From NCBI RefSeq assembly GCF_000247815.1, contig NC_021674.1:13653562-13717561 (forward strand): 64,000 bases of DNA, read 5' to 3'. The translations under genes were made by a program, and so were the position numbers. Of this stretch, positions 11,046 to 25,346 are shown piece by piece. The first letter of the stretch is position 1, and every line of letters starts with the position of its first letter. This DNA comes from Ficedula albicollis. Its lineage: Eukaryota > Chordata > Aves > Passeriformes > Muscicapidae. The notes beneath the pieces are model-generated. The model was not told the origin of the DNA. It searched no databases and saw only the letters and a list, made by a program, of their open reading frames with translations.

Positions 11046-12933
11046 ATTATTCTCAGTTATGTTCAGGTAAATACTATATACCATCTCTAAAAATCCCAAT
11101 GTTTATCACTGAAGTGAAAGGGCTGCAAAGCTTCCTATCAGTCTGAAAAAGTGTGTTACTCTAAATCCTTTAAAAAATCCTAAATAGTCCAATCAATTAT
11201 TCCTACCTCCTTGTTGGTTTGGTTTAGGTTTTATATTTCCTGAGTGAATAGCTCATGGTACCATATAGATAAATCTCAATTTTCCTTAGAATTTTCCTCA
11301 AAATTCCCTTGAATTCTGTGCTGTTTGGTAGCATGCCCACTGCTAGTTGTCTGAGGTAATTTGGTAATCTTTGGTACTTGCTAATTCACTTAATATTAAA
11401 AAAAATAGGATCTTTTTGTTGAGCAGTAACATATTTAGCTCAAGTAGAAACCGGTTTAATTTTAAATTTATATATTAATAGCAAATAGCAACTAAGAGCC
11501 ATCTTAGAATGATGCCAAAATCTGGGGCAGGAGAAATGTCTACATAGCCCTAAGACAAATGTAATTTTTCTTCATATGCAAATGCATGGTTCCTATTTTA
11601 AGACACAGAGCTTGATACCCACATGCAAGAATTATTTACTTAAGCTGCAGGAAAGGCAGAGACATTTTTGACTTGTCTCAATGTCTGACCATGGCACTTG
11701 TGCTCTTCCAGGAAGCAATTAACAGATTTGATGACCATACTTCAGAATTATTTTCTTTCACTTTCCAATTAAAGGATTTCAGAGTAATTTTCAAAATTTC
11801 AAGAAATTGAATAATCGTTCTTAAAACTGAGGAGCAACAGGTACACTCACACAGTTTTGTGCCTCTCAGGGAGATATTTCACTCACAGAAGTCTCAAATA
11901 TTATGATCAAGATATTCAGGATTTTTTTTTCCTGCTCCTTCATTCTCATTTACAAATTCTTGAGTTTAGCAAGTTTAGTGTCCTGTCCAGTATGAGTTAG
12001 TGCAGTAGCTCATATGGCTCTGAGCTCATTTATGCCAGTTGTTTCCTTGCTTTACTTAATTCAGGCAGCGCTGTTCAGTAAATTGACATTTAGGGGAGTG
12101 TTATTTTATTTTATAAGGTGACTTTAAAGGAATATATTAGTTACATAGCGCTAAATAAGTTTCCAAATCATCTGGGAATGCAGCTTTGGTATTAAAGCTG
12201 TATTCGTATTTTCTCAGGCTTACAGCTCACTGAAAGCCAATGACATTTTAGAATAATTCTTCTCTGAGGTAGTTTGAGCTCTGGGGCTGCAGTGTTTGCA
12301 GAGCCATGCAGAGTCATTTAGCTGGTCGGTGCAAGAATGGGAGAGGTGAAATGAAACTTTCTGACAGCTTATTGTTTCTGTCCAAACTATGGTTCAGGAG
12401 AAGGAATGAGGATGTTAATCTTTCAGCAAAAAATTGCCATTAGCTTTACATGCTGGTGTTGAACTTTCCTGTTTTAGCTTAGTATTCATCACACAGCTAC
12501 ATTTCTCATTTTTGTTTATTTGAGAATGGTTTTACTGTCTCATTTGTCAGATCCCAACTGCTACTGCTTTTTTATTTTTTTAAACTGTGGATTGGCACAG
12601 GAATTATGTTCTGCATAATCCAAATTGTCTGGATCATTTTAACTGTCATTCTTCTCATCAAAATGTCACTCGTCCTCCCACTCTCAACTTTTAAAAGCTG
12701 TTAATTTGCCTTCATCGGCCTTGTCCTTTTATCATACTTGAAACTACCTGAACCAAAGGGGTTACTGAAGTTGTAACTTCTGGCTTATCAGCATATCTGT
12801 TTTTTAGTCTTAGTCACTTAGTGTTATCAATAACCTTTCTCCATGAATAGTCAGGTAGGCATTGCTCAATCTCCGTAATACTGTGGTCTTCATGTGGATT
12901 TGAGCTACTCCTAACAGTAGGCTGGAATTTAAG

Positions 12934-13061
12934 GAAACACAATATTGTTGGCAGTGAGTGACTGTTTCTCTTTTCAGTTGGAATAGGAGATACAGGAGAA
13001 ACACAATATTGTTGGCAGTGAGTGACGGTTTCTCTTTTCAGTTGGAATAGGAGATACAGAA
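12934..13061. repeat. tandem duplication, 64-bp unit, two copies
   Basis: Copies run 12934-12997 and 12998-13061, each starting GAAACACAATATTGTTGGCA and ending GGAATAGGAGATACAG. I count one difference in the body (GACTGTTTC versus GACGGTTTC). Confidence 0.92.
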
Positions 13062-13689
13062 GGATATGTCCTTCTATTTGAATTGTCCCCATGGTTTAGT
13101 CCAGCTTTTTCTGCTTAACCCTTTTTGCAAACCAGATTGACTTCTCCACAGCTACTCCTCAACATCCTCACTAATGGTGGTGAGACTTATGTATCCTAAC
13201 AATTCTAGAAGGTTGAATGATGGTTAGGGCTGTTTTATATTTTTGCTTCAGAGGCTGTAGTCTGAGATCCTTCAGCAAAGGAATCCAGCTCATGGCAAGA
13301 GATGATGCGCTCAGAGCTGTGTGGTCAACACTTTTCTACCAAGAATTCAATCAAGAGTTGGCCAAAGCCTCTGCAGTTTTATTAACAGGGACTTTAATAT
13401 TAAGTCAATATTTCTGTGATTAACAGAGCCATAATTCCATGATCATTTTCATGATAATTGCCCATAATATGCCTGTTTCTAACCAAAGTTCTCAGCTCCA
13501 AATGAGAGCCTATTCAACAATGTTTTGAATATGGTATGCCTATATCTCATAAAAAAATACTGCTTATCCAGATTTTACTAATTAGTGAGATTTATGCATA
13601 AAATAGGGCTTTTTTTTCCTAGTACAAACATGTTGCAGTTTGTAGTGGCTAACAAGTCCCACTCTGCCACCACCAGCTTTGCTTTCTGT

Positions 13690-13930
13690 GCACCTGTCTG
13701 CTAAATAATAAATGGAAAGATGCAATTTGCCGCAAATTTCATATAGGACATAAAAATGTAAACCCGATTAGGAGCTGCGGAGCAGCAATCCCATCATCTT
13801 GTCTGGAACATAAAGTCACAAAAATTATAATTGCAGATTTCATTGTGGTATACAGACTGCTAAATGTGCCATAATTGGATGAAGTCATAACAAATTTATT
13901 AGCATGCAAAACTTAGTCAACATATTTTTT
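13690..13930. other. possible conserved non-coding block
   Basis: This stretch keeps scattered CpGs, has balanced composition and contains no simple repeat or transposon signature. It includes ATTTGCCGCAAATTTCATAT, GGAGCTGCGGAGCAGCAATC, AAAATTATAATTGCAG and CAAATTTATTAGCATGCAAA. It has the texture of conserved intronic elements common in developmental neuronal genes, but there is no comparison here to prove conservation. Confidence 0.25.
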
Positions 13931-15434
13931 TGTGTTATGTTTTGTGTAGTAAGGCAACAAGTATTGCTTTCACAGTCTTTCCACCTTCCCCTAAATACCA
14001 ATAACAACATGAAGATTGAGGATGGTGATAATCATAATGATAAAAAAGTAGTTTATATGTCCTCAATTTAATGTAATGAAGGAAATAATAAAACCTTTTC
14101 ATTTTGCAGACAAGTCACAAAAAATTTTAGTGGTAACCTATCAAAAAAAAAGAACTCGGACAATTTACTGATTTTACATGAGGAGCTATAAAGCTGCAGC
14201 TGGACAAATTGCCATTCTGCACATCAGGACTGCTGTTCCAGCTGTTGCTGAGCTCTGTAGAGAGGTCTGATTTTTGCTGAGTTTCAGTGACCATTTGTAC
14301 TACACATCTTATTTGTTCCAGTTACTCTGGGCTGGTCTTTTATTTGTTAGCTATTACCTAACCACTTCTGTAGCTATTGAAATGTTCCAAAATGCAGAGA
14401 GGTCTGAGCTGGGTGAAATGAAGTGAAATCACTGTGTTTAATGGCAGGGAACTCTCAAGCAGGAAAAAAGTCTTACTGTTTTAGACAAACACACAGTTCC
14501 TTCTCTGCAAATGAATTTTATATTTTGCACAAATCTTTCTTGAATTTGTGACTCGACAGAGGTTTAAGCTTGCAATTCGGTTGAAAACTTCTCCTGACAG
14601 CCCCAGCAGAAATTGGATAAGTAGAGGTTTTGGTGGCCTTAATGCCAGAATAATTCACTGGTCTTGGAAATTTTAGCAGAGGGTAACCTTCAAAGTGAAA
14701 GAGGGGTTTTTCTTCAGGTTCAAACAAGTGTCTTTCAACCAGTGGAACTCCACATGTTGCAACCAAAGAAAATACCTATCATCTCTTGATTTGTCTGGCA
14801 GTTTTGGCTTCTACTTCCCAGGGCAGTGTTTGATTGGTGGCAGATCTTGTCCTTTACCATTCTGTGGATAAAAAGAATAAGAATAATCAGGACAGAGTTC
14901 AGTCATGTATTACAGCTGGTAGCACTGGTAAGCTTTCTTAGACCTAATTCTTAATTCAGAGGGATAAATAAAATAATTTATTTTTCCTATATTATTACGT
15001 AAGAATGGTTAATAGGATAAATACTTCTGGACTGATCTTTGAGCATGTTTTTAATTTTACCTACATGTTGTCCAAGCTAATTGCATTGCAGAAAACAACT
15101 GGTGACAACCAGAAATCTCCAAAGCACCAGTTGAGCCTAGAGAGTAAACAAGTCACTGCTGAAGATGACTCTTAGAGAGCAGCCACTGCTTTGGGGAAGG
15201 CTTTGTCTTGTGAGCAGAACAGTGTAGGGCTTTGCATGCAAACTGTTTCCTGCAATGCACGTCCTCTTCTCTGTGCCTCTACATGTTGGACAGATGAGAT
15301 GGCTCAGAACCCTATATTCTCAGCCACCTTGTGATGGTTTAAGTTTGCTCCCAGCATTGATACCTGTTTTTCTAACAGGCAGAGCTGTGAAATACGGACT
15401 GTGAGTGTTTCATGCTCATTACTAGAAGTTTTGC

Positions 15435-15577
15435 TTTTTTTTTTCCTGTCACGAATTACTGCACTGTATTCCTGGTGCATCTGGCAGCAATCCTGTCACG
15501 AATTACTGCACTTTTTTTTTTCCTGTCACGAATTACTGCACTGTATTCCTGGTGCATCTGGCAGCAAGATAACATTG
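15435..15577. repeat. nested tandem triplication (T9 + 22-bp core)
   Basis: The core TCCTGTCACGAATTACTGCA starts at 15444, 15491 and 15531. Copies one and three are full length and continue CTGTATTCCTGGTGCATCTG. Copy two is only the core and is followed directly by a second T run. The first and third copies are 87 bp apart. Two rounds of copying, the second starting within the first, would explain the layout. Confidence 0.9.
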
Positions 15578-18500
15578 CGGTAGGAGGTGAAGTGACTCCT
15601 ATAATTTATACATCACTGCAAGTGCCCTATTTAATGTTCGTCATGGAATTCATTGTGCAAAAAGCTGAAACAAAGAAAAATAAAATTGCATTTAGTTCAT
15701 AGGGCTACTGTGTTCATTATGGCTTGAGACATAAAGGGAATATTTGTGCCTCAGTCCAATTATCCTGTAGTTCTACATGCATTTCCAGTCCCAGAAAGAT
15801 CACTGGGTTGTCTTGAATCAGACTTTTAAAGTGTTTAACTTCAATACACATAGACATCTCTATATAAGCTACTACAGGGTGAAAACTATGCTTTATTTAC
15901 AAACTTTCCAAGTGTTTGCACTTACTAAGGCTAAGCATAAATAAACTGAGGGGATTAAGGTGCATCTTAATCTTCCTTCAATTGAAGATAAAGTAGTTGT
16001 TAAGCTTTTTATTTTATTCTATTTTATTTTTTAAAATAAATCGTTAAGCCTTCTCCAGAGGAACAGAAAGTAAATGCTGCATTTTTCCAAATTATTTTAT
16101 TGTTAACTGGACTACTTCTTTGTCAACGGGCTGAGGTCCTAGTGCCTGTCACGGTGAATTACAAATATGACTTTCTAATTTGAATTTGATCAAATAGTTT
16201 TTTTTTCAAATTAATTAAAGAAATGAGGTAAAAAATCATGATTAATCCATCGTGCCAATACCAACCTCTACTCTTTGTCAGCCACACCATTGAAACTTGG
16301 GAATACTGAGTAGAACTGGAGATTTCTAGCCAGTCCTTAGGATTCTTATATATTCCCAGTGTCAGATGGAAGAATATAGATGGATACTGGGAAGCTGGCT
16401 TTTTTCCTGCACTCAATGGTTTTCTAGCTGTGCAATACCAGCAGCTCAGCTGTGGCTGCTAAGAAATATTGACATCAGACTGCTATGAATCACACAAGGC
16501 TCTCTGTTAACTCGCTCTGCTGGTGTGTAAATGATGAACGGTTTTCCTTGGGTGTGAACTTTGAGGGTGCATTCACATTGCACACATATCCTTGCTAAAG
16601 ATGGGTCTTCTCACTTCTATAAAATGTAGAGGAATTATATAAGAGTGGATGCTGTGGTTTAATCCCAGCTAGCAAAGATTCACAGTGCAAACACTGGGGT
16701 TATTATATGTGTGGAAGCACCTAAATCTTTATTTCATGCCTCACACATATGCAGACAACACAGAAAAGCAACTCTTATGCAGAGAAATTTGCTAAGTGAC
16801 AGTTGTTAGTCCTACTGTTACATGTTCAGTGGTTTGGAGTTAGACATCTCCACAGAACAGACAAAACTAAGTGGCAATGTTTCAAGTAATTTCAAGAAAT
16901 ATACTCTCTATGAACAATAATTCAAGAAAAATGGGCACATTACTCAATGCACCTGAAGGAGTGTCCAAAGAAAGAGGATTCTATTCTTTTTCTTTCTTTT
17001 AAAGATGTAAAAGACAGCTAGTGAGTCAGTTCTGAAGGTATTTACAGGCAAAGCTGAAGCACAAGATGTTGCTGCAGGACTGGGTTGTGTACGTAGAGAA
17101 GCAAACCAGGCCCTCCACATCACTCGTTCACAAATCCGCTGACTTCAGAGGAATTCCTAAGATTTTTCAGTGCTAAAAAATTCCCTAGACATTTCAGTGA
17201 GATATCCATTAATATCACGTCCTTTTATTCAAGATAATTGCAGGCTTACCTTCCTGAAAAATTTACAGGAAAAACTATTGCTTGCATATGAGCAGTTGCT
17301 TGACCTATTCTTTTTGATATTCCAAAAAAAAAGAACCTGTCTGACAGATAAGGTATTGCATGGACCTTAAAAATTAATTGTCTGTGAATGCAGTGGCTTT
17401 GTCAGAAATGAAAAAAATGAAATTACATCTATGTCAATGCTCTCTTCAATAAAGCAGACATGGTTTTCAAGCCTGGTATTCAAGATTCTCAGTAACAAAA
17501 CACATTAAGTTACAGTGGCCATGCATGTATCATTAGTAAATGAAAATAGGTTCTAGGCAGTTCTAAATCTTTGGTATTCTTTGTTGTTAGCCACAGAAAT
17601 AAAGATGTGTGCTCTTTGACAGCCTCCATTATAAGAAATTTCCACCATTTCCAAAAAAGGCATAGATTTTTTTAATCTGAAACCAAAGATTCACTGAACT
17701 GAAAAACAGCCTGTAGAACACATCATATTTACTGAAAACAATGATATAAGGCCAAATATAGATTATGTGGACCCTCAAAAACACAGGTGAACTTCACACT
17801 CTGGGTGAAAAATGCAGAAAATAAGTAAGATCGTAATTGCATAAGTGAGGTTTTCAGAAACAGGCAAGTAATTTACTGACTTGACTGAGGCTCTTTTTTT
17901 TCTAATTTGATAAGGAATTTTGGAAAGGCAGAGGATTTACATACACAAGGATGAGGTAAGGAGAGATGATTGAATCTTGAACAAATTCCCTTAATTTTCA
18001 TGTCAATCTGCTTAAAAATCCTAAATTAAAGTGTGTAATCCTAAAAATTTGTCCTTTAAATCAAGTTTAAACTTAGGATCAAGAATGCACATTGACTGTT
18101 GAATAAATAAATGAGTTCTAGTTTCTTTGAAATTAGACTATGTGTTACTGGTGCCTTGATTGATGCAACCTCATTGTTTTCCTTGAGCTTCACTTCATTT
18201 TGGTTTAGTTTGCTACATCTCATGCATATATTTTCTTGCATACTGTGGACACTATATTGAAACGGTTTCTTGTAGCTTCATAATGCATATGCATTGAATT
18301 TCTTATTTTTGTGAAGGAAACTCACTTTTCCCCAGGACTATTTTTCATCCTTGCGTTCATGAAAAAGGTAGAAGAAGAAGGACAGTATTTTGCAAAGGTG
18401 GGAGAAGGTTTATAGCCAAAATACTGGCCTGAATTAGCAGTTTCTGTGCCAAGGCTTTCTCTGACCGAACTTGAGCAATGAGATGTTAAACCAGGTCTTT

Positions 18501-21500
18501 CAAATTCTATAGGAAATTTCCAATACCTGATAAATTCAATTAATATGGTGTTCTAGAGTAATTGGTGCCTGTCTGCAGCAGGTTCTCAAAACAGCAACCA
18601 TCACACCAGACTGCTGGCAGTGAACTGGGTGACCCCTTTGCCAGACAAGGGAAACAAAAACACATTGTAAACTTCTTGCTGGTGTTTTCTAGCAGTCAGT
18701 ACATTAGCTCTTGCCCACCTAGTACTAAGGATGCTGCTGCTAATTTTCAACTTCTTGCTCACAGCTAATTTAAACCTGGGCAGAAGCACTGGGGTATTGT
18801 AGTGTGTGAGAGGTGTAATTTGACAGCCTGCAAAGTGGTGGGTGAATGCTGACAAATTTGAGAACTAGGTATTCTTCAAGGACGTTGCTCATAAATGGAA
18901 GCAGAAAGAATTCAAGGCAAAAGTAACCTATAATGAGGGTGAATGCACCTGAAATAGTCTAACCTTAGGCTATCTCCTTCTGACTATATAAAGAACTGAA
19001 TGAAACAGTGTTCTGCTGTGTTGACATGCCAATCTATATAGCTTTCAAAACAGCACTTCTCCTGAGGTTAAGGGCTATGGTGTAGATCTAGGACTTCAAT
19101 GGTTTAAATGTGAACTGGCTTAAACAGAAGCTTCAGATCTAGAATACATCATATGTTGTGAATGTACCCTTTAAAAGTTTCAGAAAAGGAACAAATGAAA
19201 GATTAAAAAAGTGAGAACACAAAAATTATATTCTGAAATGAAACAAAGCTTTTTAGATATCTCAAAATTTTTTCCCTTGTGCCAACATCAGAGACACTAT
19301 AATTGTTTTATAGACTATTATGAGAGAAGAAAAAAAACCAAAACAAGGCAATCATATTAATTGTAATAATTTTATCAGGAGAAAAAGAACATTAATTACA
19401 TCAAATGTAACTTATATCCATCCTGAATTCCGTTTGTCTTTCTCTTCCTTCTCCCAGAGAAGCATATATGTTTTAGGCAGTAATAGGATTCAGGCAGAAC
19501 AAGTTTAGCTGTTGAATCTGAGATTCTGAGGACCAGGAGTAGTTCAGTATTTATAGCAGATGCACTCCCAGTGTGTGTGCAAATATATTCTGGATGTCTT
19601 GAAAGCCTGGCCCCTTCTCCCAAGCATATTATCAACTTAGTCAGTAATGGTCTGACTTGATGACAGTATTTGGAAGAAATTGAATGCGATGTGCTTTCGG
19701 CTTCAACATTTAAGCCATATATATATAATGTTCGTGGCGTAGACATTTATCTCATCATCTAGTAGCTGCTTAGTGAAGGAGGAAAATCAGGGAATCTCCC
19801 ACAGTTGTGACATGAATGTGGGTGTCTGCACCTCCAACTCATTTCATGAGCAAGAATCATTCCATGCTCTGCAGGCCAAGCCAGCAGATTCCTCACGCTT
19901 TACAACTTCATTTTGGTATTCTGCTGAAAACTGGTTCCTAGATAAGGTGGTTTGGATTTTTTTTTTTTAATGAGATGACAGTGCTAAAAATAGCAAGCAA
20001 TGAAACCTTGATCTGGCAAAGCTCATAGCAAAACTTTTCCTGAAGTCAGTGGAGCCCAAATGTCACAGTTTTGGTTCAGTGCAGCCAATCTTACAGCTAG
20101 CTGCCACCAAAAATGTATGTTTCCAATGCCCCTGCTCTTTTCTTGCTTTAACCCTGAGTCTTCAGGGAGCAAGAGTGGCAGGACACTCACTGAGCAAATG
20201 ATCCCAGTTTAGCTGTCTGAACTGGTGGCCCACAATTGCAGCAGCTTAGAGTTAGCTTGAAAACATGCTGTCAGTAGTGTAATATTTCTGTTTCATCTTC
20301 CTTATGTTATCTTATTTGCAAAAGCTTCCCATCCCACCTCACACACACTTAGGAATACTTCAATTTAAAATATAGACCAACTACTGAGTCTGCTAGTCAG
20401 TCAAAACTTCTGAAACAAAGTACCAAATTACCAAAGATTCCTCAGGACATGCACAAAACCAGGAAAATTACTTCACATAGAATATAAAGAAGGACAGATA
20501 TAAGGCTGAATGACAAATGTAGAAGTGGTGAGAGATAGGACACCTGAACTGGTAAAAGGAGAAAGAATCCTGTTTGTAGGGAAGGAATACTAAAAGAGAA
20601 GCAATGTAACTAAAATGTTAAAATATACTAATAAAAAGGGTAAGACCACAGGGATGAAGGCTGCTAAAACAATAAGTGATACAACGGTTTACATTCCCCA
20701 TTTTGGCTAAAATTATATTTAGTTTTGTGGAAAATATTTTCACAAAGGCTCCTTATAAGATTGAAATATTCTCCTCAGCTCTGCAAAACATAGTAACTCC
20801 TAAACCCCATTGATTTTCTATGGTCCATCAATTGGCACTGTACAGCCAACTAACCTATTTCCCTTTAGATTTACGATGACATTTTAAAAGGTTGAGAAAA
20901 CAACCTTCCACCTCTCAGCCACAGGGGAAAAGGAAGTTACTTGCAAAACCTGCAGTCCTAAGGAGTTGTAAATGATTCGAAGTCGATATATGATAAATCA
21001 TTACACTTAGTAATAAGAACTCTTTTCAGTGCAGAGAGAATGTTTAGCTTCTTAGCAAAGCAACCTTTTTAGCTTTGGATGCTGTTCTACTGCTAGACTA
21101 TTTTTAGAACAAGCTAAGTTAGTTGATGTCACTTTAGAGGTACATTAATGCATTATATCCTGGGTTTGTGCACCAAAGAGTAGAAGAGATACCTTAAAAT
21201 TTTCCTTTAAACACAAATCTACAACAGACTTTCATACTTTTTTGAAGCTGGGTTGCATTTACCCCAGTTCTGTAGAGGAAGTGCTGGGGTTTGTTTTTCA
21301 GAGGTATTCGTTGTAAAGAGGTGCTGAAATTGCAGCGAGTTCAGAAACCAGTTCACCAGAATCCAACAATTCTTCAGAAAATCGACCACAAACAGGTCTA
21401 CAATGATAGCACACAGAGTGAAAATTAATATGTGTCCCGTAAATAATTGCCTTCATGCCTCATTGCAAATGCAGTAGTTAAACATTTCTGTCTTGTGAAT

Positions 21501-24143
21501 AATTTCCTATTCACAGTTTGTGGGAAGGCATAAATGTAAAGAAAACAGGTTTGGGGTCCTTTTATCTTTTTTTATGTTTTGTTTTTCAGTCTGCTAATTT
21601 CAATTCACAAACACCATGGGAACCTGCAATTCCAATTTTCTTTTCACAGTATTAATGAAAACTGGGCACTGAAAATAGTTGGATTTTTTTTCCCTCTAAA
21701 TTTTAAACCACTTAGAAATACAGTCATGAATAATAACTTTCTAATCCATTATTACACGATGTAAAACTATGCTCAATTGCTATTATTTCATGCAAAGATT
21801 TTCATAAGTGGTAGAAGAGGTTTTTAGAACTCAGTTTTTCCTAAGCTGGTCTTTGAGGCAGTACAGAATTCTGGTTGTGTGCTGTTAAGAGGAAGAGCTG
21901 TGAATCAGAGGAGTTGTTTAAAGAAGGAATCCTTGCACCACAAGATGACAATCACTTCCTCTCACTGTTATGGCAAGCTTTGAGCATCTTTAGTGCCTTT
22001 ATAATTTTGTCTTGTTCCTAATCAAGCCAACCTCAATTTATTGTTTTAATAAATAGATAGTTTTAGGGTTTGGTTTTTGGTTATATTTTTGAGGCAATTG
22101 TTTACTCTTAAAAATCAGAGTAATTTTTATGTCATTTAATCTTAACATACTCCAATAAGATATTTCAGTTCTCATTTACAGTAAGATGTCTAGGATGAAG
22201 CTGACATCTTTTTCATGCTGCAGACACTACAGGTGACTGCAGCTGAGTAGCAGACAAGGTTACCTGAAAACACACCTCTGCTGCTGTGCCAGGAGCCAAT
22301 AGCTCTGCCTGGTCCAGCTACCAGATGCTGGGAAGAAAAGTGCATCCAGTGTTTCTCAAAGAGTTGGGAAGCAAAGAGCACTATTGCTGTAAATTTATAA
22401 TCTTTGTTTGCTCTCCACTGAGATCATCTTCCATCCCTTGCAATAGTTCCTGTCTTGCAGGGGAAAAAGATACAGGTAAATTCCCCTTGGAATTGAATCT
22501 TAGTCTTAGTCAAACAAAGGTGCTGCTCAAATAGAAGGCAGCTGTTTCAGCAATGTTATGGATGTGGATTGATTTATTTATAAAGATTTCAGAAGAAACT
22601 AAACCTGGCTTTTTGCCAGTGGCCCTATTCTCCCTGTCTTCAGAATAGGACTCTTGCTTTGGTGTGTACTCCATTAGCTGTTCCTATCTAAAGTGCTCAC
22701 AGACAAACCTATATACTTTGTAAAACTTTTCTATTTCCTCCTCCTTCATTTGTCTGGAGACGCCCTGCTAGGTAAAAGCATATTTCAATGCAAATGGAAC
22801 AAAAATAGCAAGTCCTTTTCTCTGCTGAACTACTCCTTTTCCCAAAATCCAAACAAATGCAACAACAGATGCTTTGAAATGTTTAAATAGCATTAATGTA
22901 GTGGTCGAATATTTCTCGGAGAGATGGGTTAAATGAGATAATTGTGAAAATATTCTTAAAATAAAAGGATTCCAGGTGAGTGGCATGAATTTAGGTAACA
23001 TTGGAAAATATACCTTAAATGTTTCTTTTAGGTTGCAATATTAGAATGTTTTTCTCTAAGCAATCTGTTAAGTGTAATTTAGTAGACATTAATTATAAAG
23101 TTAGTTGACAGTATTTGGCCCAAATGCACGTATCTTAAAGAGAAAGAGCAGCTGTTAATCCATCAGGTATTGACAGTGTATTCAGTGGCTTCTATTATTT
23201 CTCAGACAGAAATTAATTTCCTGAAATTACATACAGTAGGATACGACTGTCTCATTTTCATTCACTATGGAAATAGTCTTTGTTCTGCACACAATGCATT
23301 GTCTCTTGTAAAACAGTAAATGACACCCTAGGTATAAAAGAATATCCATTTTCTACAATAGCTGCATTAACAAACAGGATCTAAACCAGTCACTGACTCC
23401 TTTGGAACAGGGCATCTTTCTTAGTAGGGTGGCATCTGCCCTGAAATGGCAAAAACTTCCTAAAAACTTCAAGGTCTCTTGTATAGCCATAGAAAGTACC
23501 AAGTGCACCAACTCATAACAGATAAAAACTTTCAGAAGGATACAAAAAGTTAAAATACTATTTGATATGGGTTTTTTTGAATCTTACTGCTTTGCCTCTG
23601 TTCTTTCAGCCGAACAAAATGTCATCTTCATTAAATCTGTTTGAAATAACTGCCAGGAAGAGGTTTTTCAGCAGTAAGAACACAAATCACCAAGAAATAA
23701 ATGATGAGTAATACCAGGGTGGAGAAGGAACTTATTCTTTTGGGGAGTTGAGCCTTTTTTCTATGTTTTATTATTCATAGGCCAGTTGTAGGTATCTGTA
23801 GCTGGTGGCTGTTTCCAATTGTGGTTATCCAAACTTGCTTCAATTTTTTGACCAAGTTTGACAGTTTGGCTGGCATTACCTTTAATGTAGCATCCTTAAA
23901 ATCATCATCTTCCTATTATGCCTTTACAGTGCTTAGAAAAGTGACTATGGAGCGTGCTTTTGTGCACTTTGAGCAAGACACTTTTCTAACACACTTCAGT
24001 ACAGTGCTACCTGTAAGCACACCCTGATAAAGTTAGCATTATGAATATATTGTAAAACTAGCATTTAGTATTTCAGTTAGCATCTATACTTTACTGATTG
24101 AATTTTCAGCTATGTATAATGACTTAAAATGCAGTTTCTCTCG

Positions 24144-24179
24144 GCCAGCCTGGCTCTCCTGAGCTCAGCCAAGGCTGGC
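24144..24179. repeat. imperfect GC-rich inverted repeat
   Basis: GCCAGCCTGGCT (24144-24155) pairs with AGCCAAGGCTGGC (24167-24179) with one bulged base, around an 11-nt loop. It is GC-rich within an AT-rich intron. No function is assigned. Confidence 0.7.
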
Positions 24180-25014
24180 AGTGCTGAGGATACACAGCCT
24201 CCCAGGAGTTTGGAAATGTTGGTGTAATAAGAGGAATATTGCATAAAACCAGATAATTTCATTTTTGTCCATGATACTTGTTAGGTTAGAGAAGATCTAG
24301 CTCAACTATCCCCACTTTAAGTGATTCTATACAAAAATCTGCCTCCCCTCCTGCTGCAAAATTCAACAAAGAAAGGAGATCATGGAAAATATAAAAGCAC
24401 TGTGTGTGCTGTGAGCATTTAAACTAGATATTCCTCCTGGAATTAGGGTTTCATTCCTCATGGCAAGGGGACAAAATATGCCAGACAACACAATAGTTCC
24501 TATCAAGAATATTTTCCAGTGTGAAGACATAGGTCAATTCTATTCATATCACAGCTGAAAAGACCAGAGTCTAGCATCAGAGGTGGATTTTTAGGCAGCA
24601 GAGTCCTTGCTCTCTGCAATTTGAGAGGTTTTCTTGGGACATAAAGCAATCCTTGAAGGAACATCTGATAATGGTATCAATGATGAAAAGAGGGAATGGG
24701 AGAAATTGAGTGAAAAAGTGCTCTGAAGTGTAGCCATATTCAAGGAGGATTCTGAATTAGAAACTCAGGTAGAGTTGGATAGCTCTCTAAAAGTACTAAG
24801 AGTAAATACAATTAATTTTTAAAAAAGAAAAGAAAATATTAGAAGGAAGGAAGAAACTGAGAAGCTTGGTGAGGAAAATGTACAGGAGAGTTGAAGATAC
24901 CTTATTTGTAGTAAATTTATTGGCTGCTATCAGCCATTTTCTTTTTTTTCCTCTCCATTTGTACTAGCATCACTGCCTTCTCAATAAAGAGTATGGTGTC
25001 ATATTCCTTACAAA

Positions 25015-25047
25015 AAGAGAGGGAGAGAGGGAGAGGGAAATCCTTTC
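25015..25047. repeat. GA-rich purine tract
   Basis: A run of AGAGAGGGAGAGAGGGAGAGGG-type sequence on the + strand, about 300 bp before the last NRXN1 acceptor. It is a simple low-complexity tract. Confidence 0.8.
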
Positions 25048-25328
25048 CTCTGAGATGATCATGTCCCTGCATTTAAATTTTGAGATGCCTGTTATTTCAG
25101 ATTATTTAGGCATTATTTACCTAATAACTCACTGGGACAAATTATACCTTGCTGTCCTTTTCCTGTTTAAAAGCCTGAAAAAGGGCTCCAATCCTCACTG
25201 TTTTTGGACTGGTAGGGAGGGACAACATCGCTAGGCTGCCCAGTGGGTGCAGCTAGAAGGATACGCGTTGGTAGCAGCAGACATGACTGACTCCTCGGTG
25301 CGCCAACTCAACGCTAACCTCTCCTTTC

Positions 25329-25346
25329 TTTCATTACCACCCACAG
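25329..25346 (+). promoter_or_regulatory. NRXN1: 3' splice acceptor of the last coding exon
   Basis: The tract TTTCATTACCACCCACAG ends in AG at 25345-25346, directly before CAAACCCTACC. Joining the G left by the upstream exon to CA gives Ala, then Asn-Pro-Thr-Arg, the expected neurexin-1 junction. Confidence 0.92.

Larger units (their letters stand above)
10011..25346 (+). other. NRXN1: NRXN1 final intron
   Basis: This is an AT-rich intron of about 15.3 kb between the stalk exon and the last exon. It holds two CR1 fragments (10394-10600, 10878-11045), tandem duplications near 12934 and 15435, a possible conserved block near 13690-13930, an imperfect stem near 24144-24179 and a purine-rich GA tract near 25015-25047. 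I recognise no additional exon. The last ~110 bp before the acceptor are more CpG-rich than the rest and keep an open frame joined to the last exon. Confidence 0.9.

Noticed and set aside
25247..25282. Extension of the last-exon frame upstream to a GTG at 25247
   Set aside because: GTG is not a credible start here. The first ATG in the frame is at 25283, and the NRXN1 junction at 25347 is well supported.
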